Below, in pieces: positions 1 to 10,808 of a stretch of DNA of 64,000 bases. Location of the stretch: contig JABYQR010000049.1 in NCBI GenBank assembly GCA_022592445.1, positions 62,001-126,000 of the forward strand, written 5' to 3'. The stretch is from Cytidiella melzeri (lineage: Eukaryota > Basidiomycota > Agaricomycetes > Polyporales > Irpicaceae). The translations under genes and the position numbers were made by a program. The first letter of the stretch is position 1. Every line of letters starts with the position of its first letter. The notes under the pieces were generated by a model that ran no database searches, was not told the origin of the DNA, and saw nothing but the letters and a program-made list of their open reading frames with translations.

Positions 1-866
1 GGACAGAGGGTGCTTAGCGTCATCCGGCCAAGATACGGGCCATCCAGCTGCAGCCCGTCGTGATTTTGCGGCCCAAGACGTACAGAACGACAGCGAGACG
101 GGCAGCAACTCACCTTGGAGAAGTGTGAAGGGAGTGAAAGTGAGCGGATGGCCCGTTTACAAGGAGCCTTTTGAGGCCGGCGACGATGGCGACGATGACA
201 AACTCGGGCGCTTGAAGCAGCCGGAAGTGACTCGGTTCAATTACAAAGCGGTTCGGTTCGCGGTCTTAGTCGGCTCATCCTTATAACGTCGTCAACTTGG
301 CCAGTCACGGTGCAGCTGGTATGTACTGTAATGTGCTTTGAACTTTCGATGATAGAATGGCTGGTGAGATGTCGTTCAAATCCTCCATGTTCTACGGCGA
401 GCTAATCCAACTTTCTTTCAACTGCAGAACAGACACATCAGAGCGGGCATACAAGCACAGATTAGCCATGGCTCTAGGGATATACCGAGCATCATGTAGA
501 CCTCTGCAGGTAAACGTTGACTCTCACGTACTCAGGCAAGAGTCTTCAATCTGCTCTCAAGCTTATCGCGCCGTTCTTTTCCGCCTCATTTGCCCAGTCG
601 CACCCACATATGAACTCACGTGTCTTCATTCCCTTCTGAGAGGTGCAGTCCTTCCATCTACTGCCTGCTATCCAGCAATGCCTTACGCTATCCGCATCGT
701 GCTTTTCATTACAGCTCTTCTTGATCACGTGTTGTGCAACAGACTTGCTAAGGTAGGATGTGCGCTCAGCAGAAAGCCCTCGACCGGTACTTTTACCGGT
801 GGACTCGTTAAATTTCTTGCACCTTACTACTAACCATCTTGCACCCCACCCTAGTACAAGCACACC
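1..866. other. Left-edge intergenic region
   Basis: No gene could be supported here. On the minus strand a good donor (AG|GTGAGT) lies near position 112, preceded by a stop-free stretch back to about position 260 that has no in-frame ATG. It may be a 5'-UTR or first exon of a minus-strand gene running off the left edge. The open frames at 357-908 show no family signature and overlap each other on both strands. Confidence 0.3.
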
Positions 867-1334
867 ATGTACAACAATGCTATCCGACGCCCCAGCAATG
901 TCTACCACGTCCGTCGGTCTGCTACCGATCTAAGTGGCATGTACCGATCCCCGAGCGGTGGCTACTATGGCCGTATGTCATGTTTGAATGCTTAAGACTC
1001 GTCCGACTCATCGTCAGCTCTTGTAGCTCCACAAATGAGCATGGTACCTCCGCCGCTTATCCCTCATTTCTCTGCTCAGCCGCTCGCTCAGCCAGCAATG
1101 ACTTTGAGTGGCCACCGCGTCTTACGACGCAATCCCAATCGCCCTTATTCCGCATCATGCTGCGATCCTTACTGCTGCGAGCGAATGTGCGATGAATGCT
1201 GCGACAACTACTGTGATAGGTGTTGCTATGAGTATGGTTGTTGTCGGCATTGCTGGTAATAGCTGCACTTTTACATGGCGTGGGTGACTTGCTGACATGT
1301 GCATTACAGTCCTGGTCCCGGTTGCTGCTACTGA
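867..1334 (+). CDS. Small cysteine-rich protein, 119 aa, three exons
   Basis: Exons 867-972, 1027-1255 and 1310-1334 join cleanly through two 54-nt GT-AG introns; the second has a CTGAC branch point. The ATG at 867 has a good ACACC context. The N-terminal two thirds is rich in Arg, Tyr, Pro and Ser. The last 40 residues hold about 16 Cys, mostly in CC pairs spaced by 2-4 residues, and end in PGPGCCY. Splicing the last exon replaces a Trp-stop end with four more Cys, which supports the model. There is no signal peptide or clear membrane helix. Cys pairs like these occur in metallothionein-like proteins and in palmitoylated or CYSTM-type tails; the sequence does not say which. No family was recognised. 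Confidence 0.62.
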
Positions 1335-2028
1335 GACAGATAAAGGAGAGCGTTGATTCATTCTCTCAAACAATATATAACATGCTACTGTCGAAAATTA
1401 GCTGCACGACCATGAGGCCCTCAACATTGAGCTCTGGCTAAGCACGTAGGCCTTCTAAACGCATTGAAAGGTGTTCAAGTCGCCACTGATACGATGTCGC
1501 TGCCATTACCACCGCAGCTCCTGACTGTTCGCATCATGCTCATGAGAGACGGCGGTATGGGCGGGAATATGCTGTGGATGTTGGATCACTGCCACAAATT
1601 GAAACGGTGTACTCGACCACTACTTCCTATTGCATGCTCGCGGTATACGTTTCTGAGCTCACTCATCGCAGTCTGTAGCCTTTTGTTCTTGCAGTGGTAC
1701 AGGTCGAGCATGTCTTCGGCTTCGGCTTCAGACTCGCCCAGGACAGGGCGGTGACAAGAGGGGGCTGTGTCGAGATGACTTGTAGCTGGGAGTGGTTGTG
1801 TACACCGACGGTCGATTGAGCCGCAGTCACTGCCACACCATTTTTGCTCTTACTTATAGCTTGTGTCCTCAAGCTTGTTCTGTTCTTCACCTCCAACTAA
1901 CTTGAAGTACACCGACGCGTCTACTAGTAGCAAGATCTCTCCAGCAACCACCACCACTCACGCTCGCACGTCCATCTCTTCTCCCATCCACGTCTTTTCA
2001 GTACAAAGGAACGTACAAGAATCTTGAC
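1335..2028. other. Intergenic region upstream of the SKT5-like gene
   Basis: Probably holds the 3' UTR of the Cys-rich gene and the promoter and 5' UTR of the SKT5-like gene. The frame at 1464-1754 shows no domain and no consistent splice pattern. Nothing else was recognised. Confidence 0.4.
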
Positions 2029-4576
2029 ATGGCAACCTATAATGCTTACAGCTCACGTCCCCCACCAAACGACGCCGTGCCACCACCGCCATTGCCTCCA
2101 GTACCACCAAGCCTAAGGGTCGAGCTGGAGAGTGAATACGGCTCTGCTCCTCACTTTGACGATCCCCTCGTAGCACCTCGCCCGCACAGGGTGCAGCCAG
2201 ACCTACCCGCAAATGTGTGCGATTTCGATCTCTCTACAACACCATCTCGACTAACCACCTGATGGTGTTCCAGATGGCACGCACCCTTCACGAGCAAACT
2301 TACCAGAGAAACTCCTTGGATTCTTACGGAGGTGCACTGTCTCCTCAACCTCCCTACAATCAGGTAATGCCAGGTTTTGCAATGTCCAGTGGCAGAGGGC
2401 CGAGCCCAGCTCCGCCTGGCTGGAATCCGTGGTCCACTGCCACTTCTCCTGCACCTTCTCACTACCCCGGGACATCCTACACCCCACAGCCCCCGCCTTT
2501 AAGGCAAGAAGATGTCGCGTTATCTATAGCAGCACTTTCTCTCGGCCCTCAACCTCCCCCAAATCATCACGCCCACCAGCGCACGCCGACCGCTTCCACC
2601 GACAACTTCCCTCAGCAATATTCACAGCAGCCCGGTTCTCTCCAATCGCAGCAATACCCGCGGCAGCAACCATCACCTCTTCCACCAGCAGCGACTCCTC
2701 AGGTCCCGCCGCAAACACCAGGGCCTCCGTCTCTTACCGCCCCACTGCCGACGATTGCAGGCCTGGCAGCTCTCTTACCCTCTATCAGACAGCCAGGCTA
2801 CGATCCAGCACAGAAGGTTACATGGTGCCGCGATGTCCTTGCGTTGGTCAATCGTGCCGAGACTGCTCATGCGATTGTAAACAGTCCTGAGAGTGTTACT
2901 GCGGCCGATGTGGCTGTAGGGCCTGTACGAATTGGGGAGCCCCAGCTGCAGCGCCTCATCGATGTCGCCATACCCCTCATCCAAGAGATCTCATCGCCAA
3001 ACCCTATGCCGAAGCCAACGCCGATTTACATAGCTGAGGCGATATACTTGAAAGCTATGTGTGAAGCCTCTGGTGCTTACCCTCAGTTCATCAAACGCGA
3101 TCCTCGCACGGCATTCCGCAACTGCGAGTATGCTGCTCGTCACGGGTATCCTGCGGCGTGGTTCAAAATAGGCAGAGATTATGAGAACTTCGGAGATGTC
3201 GCCCACGCTAAGGACGCATTCGAGCGAGGAGTCAAGGCCGGAAATGAACGTTGTCTTTATGTGAGTTGATAGTGGCGCCCGGCAACATCAGTTCTGACTT
3301 GTGTATAGCGGATGGGAATGGCAAATCTGATGGGCCAGCTACAGCTACCTTCCTCCGCCGCGGCTGCACTCCCTCTACTTCACCGAGCGGCAACTCTCGC
3401 GACCGTCGAAATCCCTCAGCCAGCCTATGTCTATGGTCTACTACTCCTAGCAGAGTTTTCACATATTTCGATACCTCCTCACCTCTTTGCCCCATACATC
3501 CCACAAGGATCGACACCGCAAGCCGAGGCTCGCAAACATCTTGAACGTGCAGCGTACCTCAACTTTGCTCCCGCCCAGTACAAGCTCGGTCACTCATACG
3601 AGTTTGCGACTCCTCCGTTCCCCTTCGATGCTCTACTGAGTGTGCAATACTATTCACTTGCCAGCCAGCAAGGAGAAACCGAGGCAGATATGGCCTTGAG
3701 TAAGTGGTTCTTGTGTGGCTCCGAGGGCGCGTTCGAGAAGGACGAAGGGCTGGCCTGGACATTTGCGGAGAAGGCTGCCAGAAAAGGACTTCCCAACGCT
3801 GAATTTGCGATGGGCTACTACGCCGAAGTCGGTGTAGGAGGTGCAAAAGACATCGAAGCAGCAAGGAAGTGGTACACGAAGGTGATTTCTTGTCAAAGCT
3901 CTGCGAGACCATCTTCTCATCATCTTCACAGGCTGCCGAGCATGGCAACTCAGATGCTCGGGATCGACTGGATGCGCTTTCGCAACCAGCTCCGCAATCA
4001 TTGTCTCGTGCTGAGCACGAGCAACTCACTGACTCAAAACTCGTTCGGACAAGGACGCAAGCAAAACAGCGCTCCGATGCAACAGGTGCACGTCGGCCTG
4101 TCATGCAACAAGAGCAAGGTGCTCGTATCGTGGATATCGTTCGCAAAAATTCGACGATGCTCCCTCTCTCTACTATTGCGTCAGCGCCTCCTGCGCAGGC
4201 CGGGAGGCAATCCGCTCCCACGACACAGCAACCTCAGCCTCAACAGATCCGAGCGCCATCATTGCCTACAAGCCCGGCTCCTGCTCATTCCCAGTCACAG
4301 TCACCTCGGCCTTTCGCCAACGCACCACGCTATAATTTGTCCGATCCAGGTTCTGGAGATGGATCGAGTCCTCGGCCATTACCCTCGCAGTCGCAGCCGT
4401 CGTTCGGTCCCCCACGTCGTGAAGGTCGTCCGAGCATCGATAGCCGGCCTGGGCCCGCCAGTCCGCCCAGTGCTTCGAACATATCCAGTGGCCCGCCAAG
4501 AAAGGGCCCTGCAACGTTCGCAGAGATGGGTATCACAACTGCAAAAGCGGAGGATAAGGATTGTATCGTCATGTAA
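2029..4576 (+). CDS. SKT5: Chitin synthase III activator, SKT5/Chs4-like, Sel1 repeats and CAAX box
   Basis: Four exons (2029-2214, 2274-3260, 3309-3881, 3932-4576) give about 796 residues. Residues 1-200 are Pro/Gln/Ser-rich. The middle, roughly residues 270-580, holds Sel1-like repeats with the usual AxxWYxxAAxxGxxxAxxxLG pattern; AAYLNFAPAQYKLGHSYE and AARKGLPNAEFAMGYYAE are examples. The tail is again low-complexity and ends CIVM, a CAAX prenylation motif like that of yeast Chs4/Skt5. In yeast the family activates chitin synthase 3 and brings it to the bud neck through septins; here a role in septal or wall chitin at the plasma membrane is inferred. Sel1 proteins are diverse, but Sel1 repeats plus a CAAX end is specific to this family. 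Confidence 0.88.
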
Positions 4577-4884
4577 CGGAAGATTCTGCTAGACTCAGAA
4601 AGTAGGTGTATATGAGGATAACCTGTGCTACTCCTGTATTTATCATCGTCGGTGAGCGGCCTTACTGGGATCTCTTGATTTGTGAAAGTATGCGAATCCT
4701 GCATGACAGACCACAGTAGTTTTATCATTTCTGTCGAACGCACGATGGTCGAATTGAGTGAGACATTCAGAAGTGAAAGGTGAACACTGTGACAAGTAGC
4801 AGCCTGAGAGACAGTGCCTGTAACGCCGCGGTACCCGTCGATTGACAATCTTGGACTCGAACCACGTCGGCGTTGTAATTGACC
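4577..4884. other. Intergenic region between SKT5-like and dehydrogenase genes
   Basis: About 300 bp between two plus-strand genes. It should contain the SKT5-like 3' UTR and the dehydrogenase promoter. No TATA box or repeat stands out. Confidence 0.4.
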
Positions 4885-6515
4885 ATGCAAAGTACGGACT
4901 CTGCAACTTGTACTACACAACTCGTGGTCAAGTTCCACCCGCCCGCATACAACATTCGTGTCGAGAGAGCTCCTGTTCCAAAGTCAGTTGGATGAGCCTG
5001 CCAGTAGCCTGGGTCTGTACTTACTACTTGTTCACACTAGAATCGAGTATCCTGATGATGCGATTGTCAAGATCCAGGTAAGTACCACGATGGATGTGAG
5101 CCATGGACTCAAAAGTCTGACATCTCCCATCTAGCTAGCTGGCTTGTGTGGCAGCGATCTGCACGTATATCGTGGCCATGAGGGCATCGATAAAGAGTGA
5201 CTATCTATCCCTCGGCTTTGATATGAGGCATCATCTCATGCACAAGCTGCTTCAGGATGGTTTGTGGACACGAGTTCATCGGCACTGTCGTCGCTTTAGG
5301 CGAGAGCTTCAGTACAGGTATCGCGGGACGTCCACAGCTATACTCAACGCTCCATATCGGTGATACAGTCGTAGCGCCATTCACGGTGTGTTGCGGAGAG
5401 TGCCAGTGTGTACAGACATACTATATCCGAGTACATACTTACCAATACTGTGAACAGCTTCTGCAGGATCGGTTTTACGTCGCGCTGCGTTCACTCTACA
5501 TTGTTTGGAACTCCAGAGCTACCCGGAGGCCAGGCACAATTCGTCCGAGTGCCAAAAGCTGGCGGAACACTTTTCAAAGTCAACGACATCCGCTCAGGAG
5601 CGTCCAGCATTCACCTAGAAGAGAGCTCGCTGCTACTGCTAGCCGATATTCTGCCCACAGGCGTGTTTGCTGCCGTTCAGGCTTTGCAACACGCAAAAGT
5701 GGCTGCCATACTTTCTGGAGTTGCTTATCCACTTAATGGTTTTGCTCATCAAGGGCTCGGGAGCGTACCGTCATTACTTCAAGAGGATCGAGTGTTGACC
5801 TTTGCGGTAGTGGGCCTAGGTCCCGTGGGAATGGTGAGTGTGCACAATAGCGGCAGCCGCTTTCTTTATGCTGATTATACCTGCTCGAGTGTGCCGCGGT
5901 GAGCCTCCTAGATATGCTTGAGGATATACATAAGAAAGGGGTAGTCACATTTCGGGTCGTGGCTCTTGACCCAAACGGTCCGAGGCGCGACAAAATGCTT
6001 GCTATGGTGAAAACTATTTATAACGGTGAGGTCCCAGAAAATATATCCGTCGCGGACCTTGGCGAAGGAAAAGCTATCGTCGATGACTGGACAGGTTTGC
6101 TCGGCTGCAACGCCGTCCTGGAGGTATGGTTAGTCTTTCTCACCAACCATAGGCTGACATTGTCTGCTAGGCTGTCGGTAATCCCAGCGCACTGCGGCTT
6201 GCGTATGAACTTGTGCGACCATTCGGTGTTATTAGCACCGTTGGCGTTCATCAGGATCCTCCACTTCCGTTCATAGGGCGCGAAATGTATGACAAAAATG
6301 TGTCATTCGACTTTGGTCGCTGCCCTGTCCGTGCCATGCTCCCCGTAGCTGCTAGGATACTGTTAAAGCGCCAGGACATATTTGGGGGTTTAGGAGAGCA
6401 TGCGAGCCTTATCGAAAGGGTCGTCGGATTCGATGAGGCAGAGGAGACATATCGTCGCTTTGACAAAGGGCTATGTGGCAAGACGCTATTTGATCCTTGG
6501 AGATACCGAGCGTAG
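4885..6515 (+). CDS. Zinc-dependent alcohol dehydrogenase (MDR superfamily)
   Basis: About seven exons joined by short GT-AG introns. The first runs 4885-4982 and the last about 6171-6515. Joined pieces show the catalytic zinc site (GLCGSDLH, then CGHEFIG), the four-Cys structural zinc loop CGECHFCRIGFTSRC (the intron removes the bases between GEC-H and FC), and the Rossmann motif VVGLGPVGM. It should oxidise an alcohol with NAD(P)+ in the cytosol; the substrate cannot be told. It resembles fungal alcohol or formaldehyde-type dehydrogenases more than quinone reductases, which lack the Cys loop. One acceptor (CTCGAG before TGTGCC) is weak in polypyrimidine. The start is the first ATG in frame with the substrate-binding domain. 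Confidence 0.82.
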
Positions 6516-7055
6516 TACGTGGGCAGTAGATGACATCTGTGTAAAGGTGAAAACCCCGCGCAATGTTTGAACAGCTTCCAAAACGCTCTCAGCAACGCAG
6601 CGCAGATGATGGTAGCACTTCGTTGAGGTTCAACTTGAAGTGCGTCGCAAATAAAGCAAAACAAAAAGCGCTGAGCCAATCTGGTTCGAGATTCCGCTCT
6701 TAGTTGACCAGAGCAACTTTACTTAAGTACCCAGAGAGATATTAAGCCCTGTTCATCCACCCTGCGCGATTGTGTAATCATCCCATGATGACTCGAGTTT
6801 CACGCCGGTGGAGACATCGGGGCACACCGGGTGTCCTGGGCTGTCGTTAGACTCTCCCTGAGCCAGTAAAAAGTCTTCTTCCAGTGCGATATCTCATCAG
6901 ACAGTCTTAGACGGAGAGCCGCAGTCGGCGCACGACGGAACCCAGCAACATGCTAAGCTAACCGCAGGTAGTATAAATGCCGGTAGAGGAGGGCGGATAC
7001 ACAACAATTCCCAACATACCTCCCTTGATATCAAATCTCAAGCTCTTTGGTCAAT
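6516..7055 (+). promoter_or_regulatory. Promoter region of the ADP/ATP carrier gene with TATA box
   Basis: A 540-bp stretch between two plus-strand genes. TATAAAT lies at 6972-6978, about 80 bp before the carrier ATG, with C/T- and A-rich sequence after it, as in strongly expressed fungal genes. A GGTTCGAGATTCC string near 6681 is not a proper tRNA B box (two bases too long). No other motif was assigned. Confidence 0.5.
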
Positions 7056-8529
7056 ATGACCGACCAGAAGAAACAGGCCACGCCAAGTTCATTCATGAGT
7101 ACGTACCATTGAAGAATCCCCAATAATCGGCACTCCTCATCAAACGTACTTCACAGTTGACTTCATGATGGGCGGCACCGCTGCTGCGATTTCCAAGACC
7201 GCTGCTGCTCCTATTGAGCGTGTCAAGCTGATGATCCAGAACCAAGGGTCTATGTTAGCAGCGGGAAGGCTTGACCGACCTTACAAAGGCATTGTCGATT
7301 GCTTCACACGTACTTATACTGAAGAGGGACTTGTCAGCTGTAAGTAGAGAGACTTGGTGAGTATATCTGTGCCTTTGAATCACGAGATGGGCTTTTTCAG
7401 TGTGGCGAGGCAACGGGACAAACGTACTTCGTTACTTCCCGACTCAGGCGTTGAACTTTGCCTTCAAGGATACCTTCAAGCAGATGTTCAATTTCAAGAG
7501 ATCTGAAAGCTTTGGGCTGTGGGTCCTTGGTAGGTTGACACTTCTTGGACTCAGGACGACCTCGTTGATCATTGACTCAGGCAATGTGGCCAGTGGAGCA
7601 GCTGCTGGGGCGTCTTCATCTGTCTTCGTTTACTCGCTTGACTAGTAAGCAACTTCTGCGTCAGGCCATAGCCCCTCTCTTACCAGCGAAACACCGACTA
7701 CCGCGTGTTTGGTCGGGCACCCACCCTCTGGTCCTCAGTGCGCGTACCAGATTATCTGCCGACAACAAAAGCATCACCAAGGGTGGTCAGAGGCAATTCA
7801 CAGGGCTTCTTGACGTCTACAAGAAGACACTTATATCCGATGGAGTTGCAGGGTTGTACAGAGGATTCGTCCCCAGCGTGGTGGGCATCTGTGTCTATCG
7901 TGGCTTATAGTAAGCACAAGTACAACATCCATAGGACTTACTCACGATGATGCCATTATGTAGCTTCGGCGGGTATGACACGGTGAAAGACATACTTCTG
8001 ATAGGTTCTCTGAAGGGCAACTTTCTGGCGTCGTTTGCAGTTGGCTGGATCTGCACAACTGTGAGTACTGATCAAATAGGGATGCGCGCGATATCCTCTT
8101 ACCTTGTATCAGGGTGCATCTCTTGCAGCATATCCCCTCGACACCATACGCAGGAGAATGATGATGACGTCCGGAGAGAAGGTATAGTGCATCTGTGTAT
8201 GACTATGACACTGCTTTGCTAACGGTCAGCACAAGGTGCAATATAAATCATGGCTCGACGCGGGAAGGCAGATTGTGGCGAAAGAAGGAAGCAAGGCTCT
8301 CTTCGGTAAGGGCATTCACAACTTGTCCTGCGGTACTTTGGTTCATATCCCACTTCTGTAGCCGGAGCCGGCGCCAACATTTTGCGTGGCGTTGCGGGAG
8401 CAGGGGTGCTTGCCATCTACGACCAGTACGTGTGTATTCTTGGTCGTAGCGGACTTGCAGTGTTTAAAAGCTCGACACAGATTCCAGCAGATGACGTTTG
8501 GAACAGTTTACTCGGCAGGATCTGGGTGA
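7056..8529 (+). CDS. AAC1: Mitochondrial ADP/ATP carrier (adenine nucleotide translocase)
   Basis: About nine exons (first ones 7056-7098, 7157-7339, 7401-7529, 7581-7644, 7739-7909) give roughly 310 residues, the normal carrier length. Three tandem mitochondrial-carrier units are visible, each with its PxxxxK/R signature: APIERVKL in unit 1, SLDYARTRL in unit 2 and YPLDTIRRR in unit 3. The third is followed by MMM, completing the RRRMMM motif that marks true ADP/ATP carriers. It exchanges matrix ATP for cytosolic ADP across the inner membrane. The short N-terminus without a cleavable presequence fits the family. The last intron uses CAG|ATTCCAG, giving a short [13 protein letters not shown] end. 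Its 3' end faces mL41. Confidence 0.95.
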
Positions 8530-8817
8530 TATCCGCCAGCAAACAGTGCGCCCTACAAAATGCTGATTGCTGCTTCTGCCTAGATGATGACCGTCAATCA
8601 GTGTGTTGCGGCTACGTAGCGAGATCAAGTATACCTGTTTCATGCCGTAAAATAGACCTGTTGCTTGCAATTTCGAGAGCGCACTCACCGTAGTGAGATA
8701 GGAAGAAGAACAAATAACAGCCTGGCGACAAGTTCGTCAAAATCCATAGGGTGTATTCTAATTTCCAGTATAGGTCATTATAATGGAGATGTACGGTAAG
8801 TACACGCTATCTCTCAA

Positions 8818-9308
8818 TCAAGGAGAACCCGCAGATTTGAAGAGTTCATTGAATCTCGGTGCGATATGGAGGTAGTGTTCGCCAGTGAGACCACCGGGAG
8901 GACGTTTCCCGTATACCTGGCGTTCTTGCTGAGAGTCCAATTTGACTTCAGTGCTAACGTATGGACGTAACTGCCAGGTTTCGAGGTTTAATGCTGGCAG
9001 GACGACTGTACTCGGAAGCACTCACTGGCGATGTCTCGATGTCCTGTATCGGCGGCGCAACAAAGTAACGAACTTTCTCATCCACCAACCTATACTTTGC
9101 CTTGCCTTTCACTACATGCTTTCCAGGTGCACCGGTACGAAGTCCTCCAGGAAGCATGGACTGGCGAGTACCTGACAGCTATTCGTATCAGCACCAATAG
9201 TGTGATTTGCAGGTCAACTAGCTGACCTTTGTAAAAGTCCTTGTTTCCTCTCTTAGGTGTGAGACTGCGGCGTGAAGCCTTTGAGAAACATGCGAGGGTA
9301 GGAAACAT
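8818..9308 (-). CDS. MRPL27: Mitochondrial large-subunit ribosomal protein mL41 (yeast MRPL27)
   Basis: Three exons (9308-9227, 9171-9026, 8970-8818) give 126 residues. The reading contains the family core: LTPKRGNKDFYKG near the N-terminus, then PGGLRTGAPGKHV, KAKYRLVDEKVRYFVAPPI and LRPYVSTEVKL. The intron joins restore continuous mL41 sequence across both junctions. The first ATG follows a GTG in the same frame; the ATG at 9308 is the only good start. The basic, Ser-rich N-terminus suits mitochondrial import. The protein belongs to the 54S mitoribosome. It is divergently arranged with TSR3. Confidence 0.9.
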
Positions 9309-9385
9309 GATTCGCCAACCCACGCAGGTCTAGTTGACGGTCAAGGCGAGCGGACGCGTCTGACGCTCATCAGCCCTTTTAATCC
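9309..9385. promoter_or_regulatory. 77-bp bidirectional promoter, mL41 / TSR3
   Basis: Only 77 bp separate the two start codons, so both 5' UTRs and both core promoters must lie here or inside the coding regions. It joins a mitochondrial and a cytosolic ribosome gene. No TATA box is seen in either direction. The segment contains GGACGCGTCTGACGC, a CG-rich stretch that could bind a shared factor (inference). Confidence 0.6.
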
Positions 9386-10555
9386 ATGCCAAAACCGTCC
9401 CACTCGAAAGCTGCTCCCTCAAAAAGAGGACGTGGCTCCTCACACGCAAGCAGAGGCGGGCGCAGACAAAACAAACGGCTGGAGGGTCTTGTCAGTGACC
9501 GCAGGCCCGACAGTGCTGTCGATCAGCTTAATTCAGACGAAGGAGAAGGGGCAGGCGACGACGACGGTTGGTGTGCAAGAAATCAGGCAGCTGCATGAGC
9601 TACATTCTTTGCAGATGTGAGCGTTCGAATAGATGTTCCTGTAGCAATGTGGGTAAGTTAATCTGTTCACCTTCGACCTCTGACAAGCTTTTTCGAGCTG
9701 ATGTCAAACACTAGGACTTTGACCATTGCGACCCTCGACGCTGCTCTGGCAAGAAGTTGGCTCGTGCTGGCCTGATAGACGATTTGAAAGTCGGTCAACG
9801 ATTCAGAGGTATCGTTCTGTCGTGAGTATTGCGCTTTATCAGTTGGACTTTGAGCCGCTAAAGTTCCCTGTGTTGTAGCCCGAAAGGTACATCGCCAGTG
9901 AGCCCCGCAGACAAAGACATTGTGGCCAAGAGTGGGCTCGCAGTGGTGGAATGCTCATGGGCAAGGCTTGGCGACGTACCGTTTAGCAAGATTGCTAGCC
10001 CCCACGAACGTATCTGTATGCGATCGTATCATCTCATTACACCTCCCCCACTGATTGATTTCAAGCAGTGCCTTACTTGATCGCCACAAATCCCGTGAAC
10101 TACGGCAAACCCTGGCGATTGAATTGCGTAGAGGCTTTAGCGGCGGCGTTCTACATCACAGGCTTCGATAGTTTTGCAGAAAGACTACTCAGCTGCTTCG
10201 GCTGGGGGCACTCATTCTGGGAGGTAAACAAGTACGTCATTCAAACTTACGATCTCAGACTCAGCTGCCGAATGAGCTGTTCGTTTAGGGACCTCATAAC
10301 ACTATACAGGAGGTGTCATTCAGCTTCGGATATGATTAAAACGCAGGAAGAGATACTGAAGGACCTTGAAGCTTCGTATCAGCAGTCTCGTGAGAGTGCA
10401 GGTAAGTGTAAAAGTACCCTCTCGCCCTCTTGGCAGCTACTTGAACTCTAGGGTCAACAGTAGCAGAAGACGACTGGCTGGCACCGAATCCCAACCACCG
10501 TGCGATTGACGCTATCGCGGATGGAAACTCAGAAGAGCAAGATTCAACACAATAA
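9386..10555 (+). CDS. TSR3: 18S rRNA aminocarboxypropyltransferase TSR3
   Basis: About seven exons. The N-terminus is basic ([17 protein letters not shown]), then an acidic patch leads to the conserved core [62 protein letters not shown] and [15 protein letters not shown], all typical of Tsr3. The enzyme adds the acp group from S-adenosylmethionine to the hypermodified pseudouridine of 18S rRNA during late 40S maturation in the cytoplasm. The C-terminal exons read [15 protein letters not shown] and end in a short acidic tail. All joins keep frame with GT-AG signals. It is convergent with the BTB gene. Confidence 0.93.
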
Positions 10556-10808
10556 TGCGTTAGCGATGCTGGTATAATATGATGGTGATATATGAAACTA
10601 TTCCAAAGAGTGTGCGTACATGAAGACGATTTGTAATTAGAAGAGCAATGAGCGTAGGTAGCTTTAAGAACATAACACACAGTTACTGGAAAAACTCGAT
10701 GCGAAAACGAACTGCAGGAATTAATTTCAAGAATTCCGTCGAATAAACACTGAGCAACAGTGTCACTGTACGTACAATGCCGCGCGACTTGCGACTTGTT
10801 GCCAGGCG

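Noticed and set aside
4800..4950. GGTTCGAGTCC on the minus strand near 4855, a tRNA B-box look-alike
   Set aside because: The T-stem has a mismatch and no matching A box, anticodon arm or acceptor stem fits at tRNA distances.
6670..6700. GGTTCGAGATTCC, possible tRNA B box
   Set aside because: Two bases too long for the B box and no tRNA fold around it.
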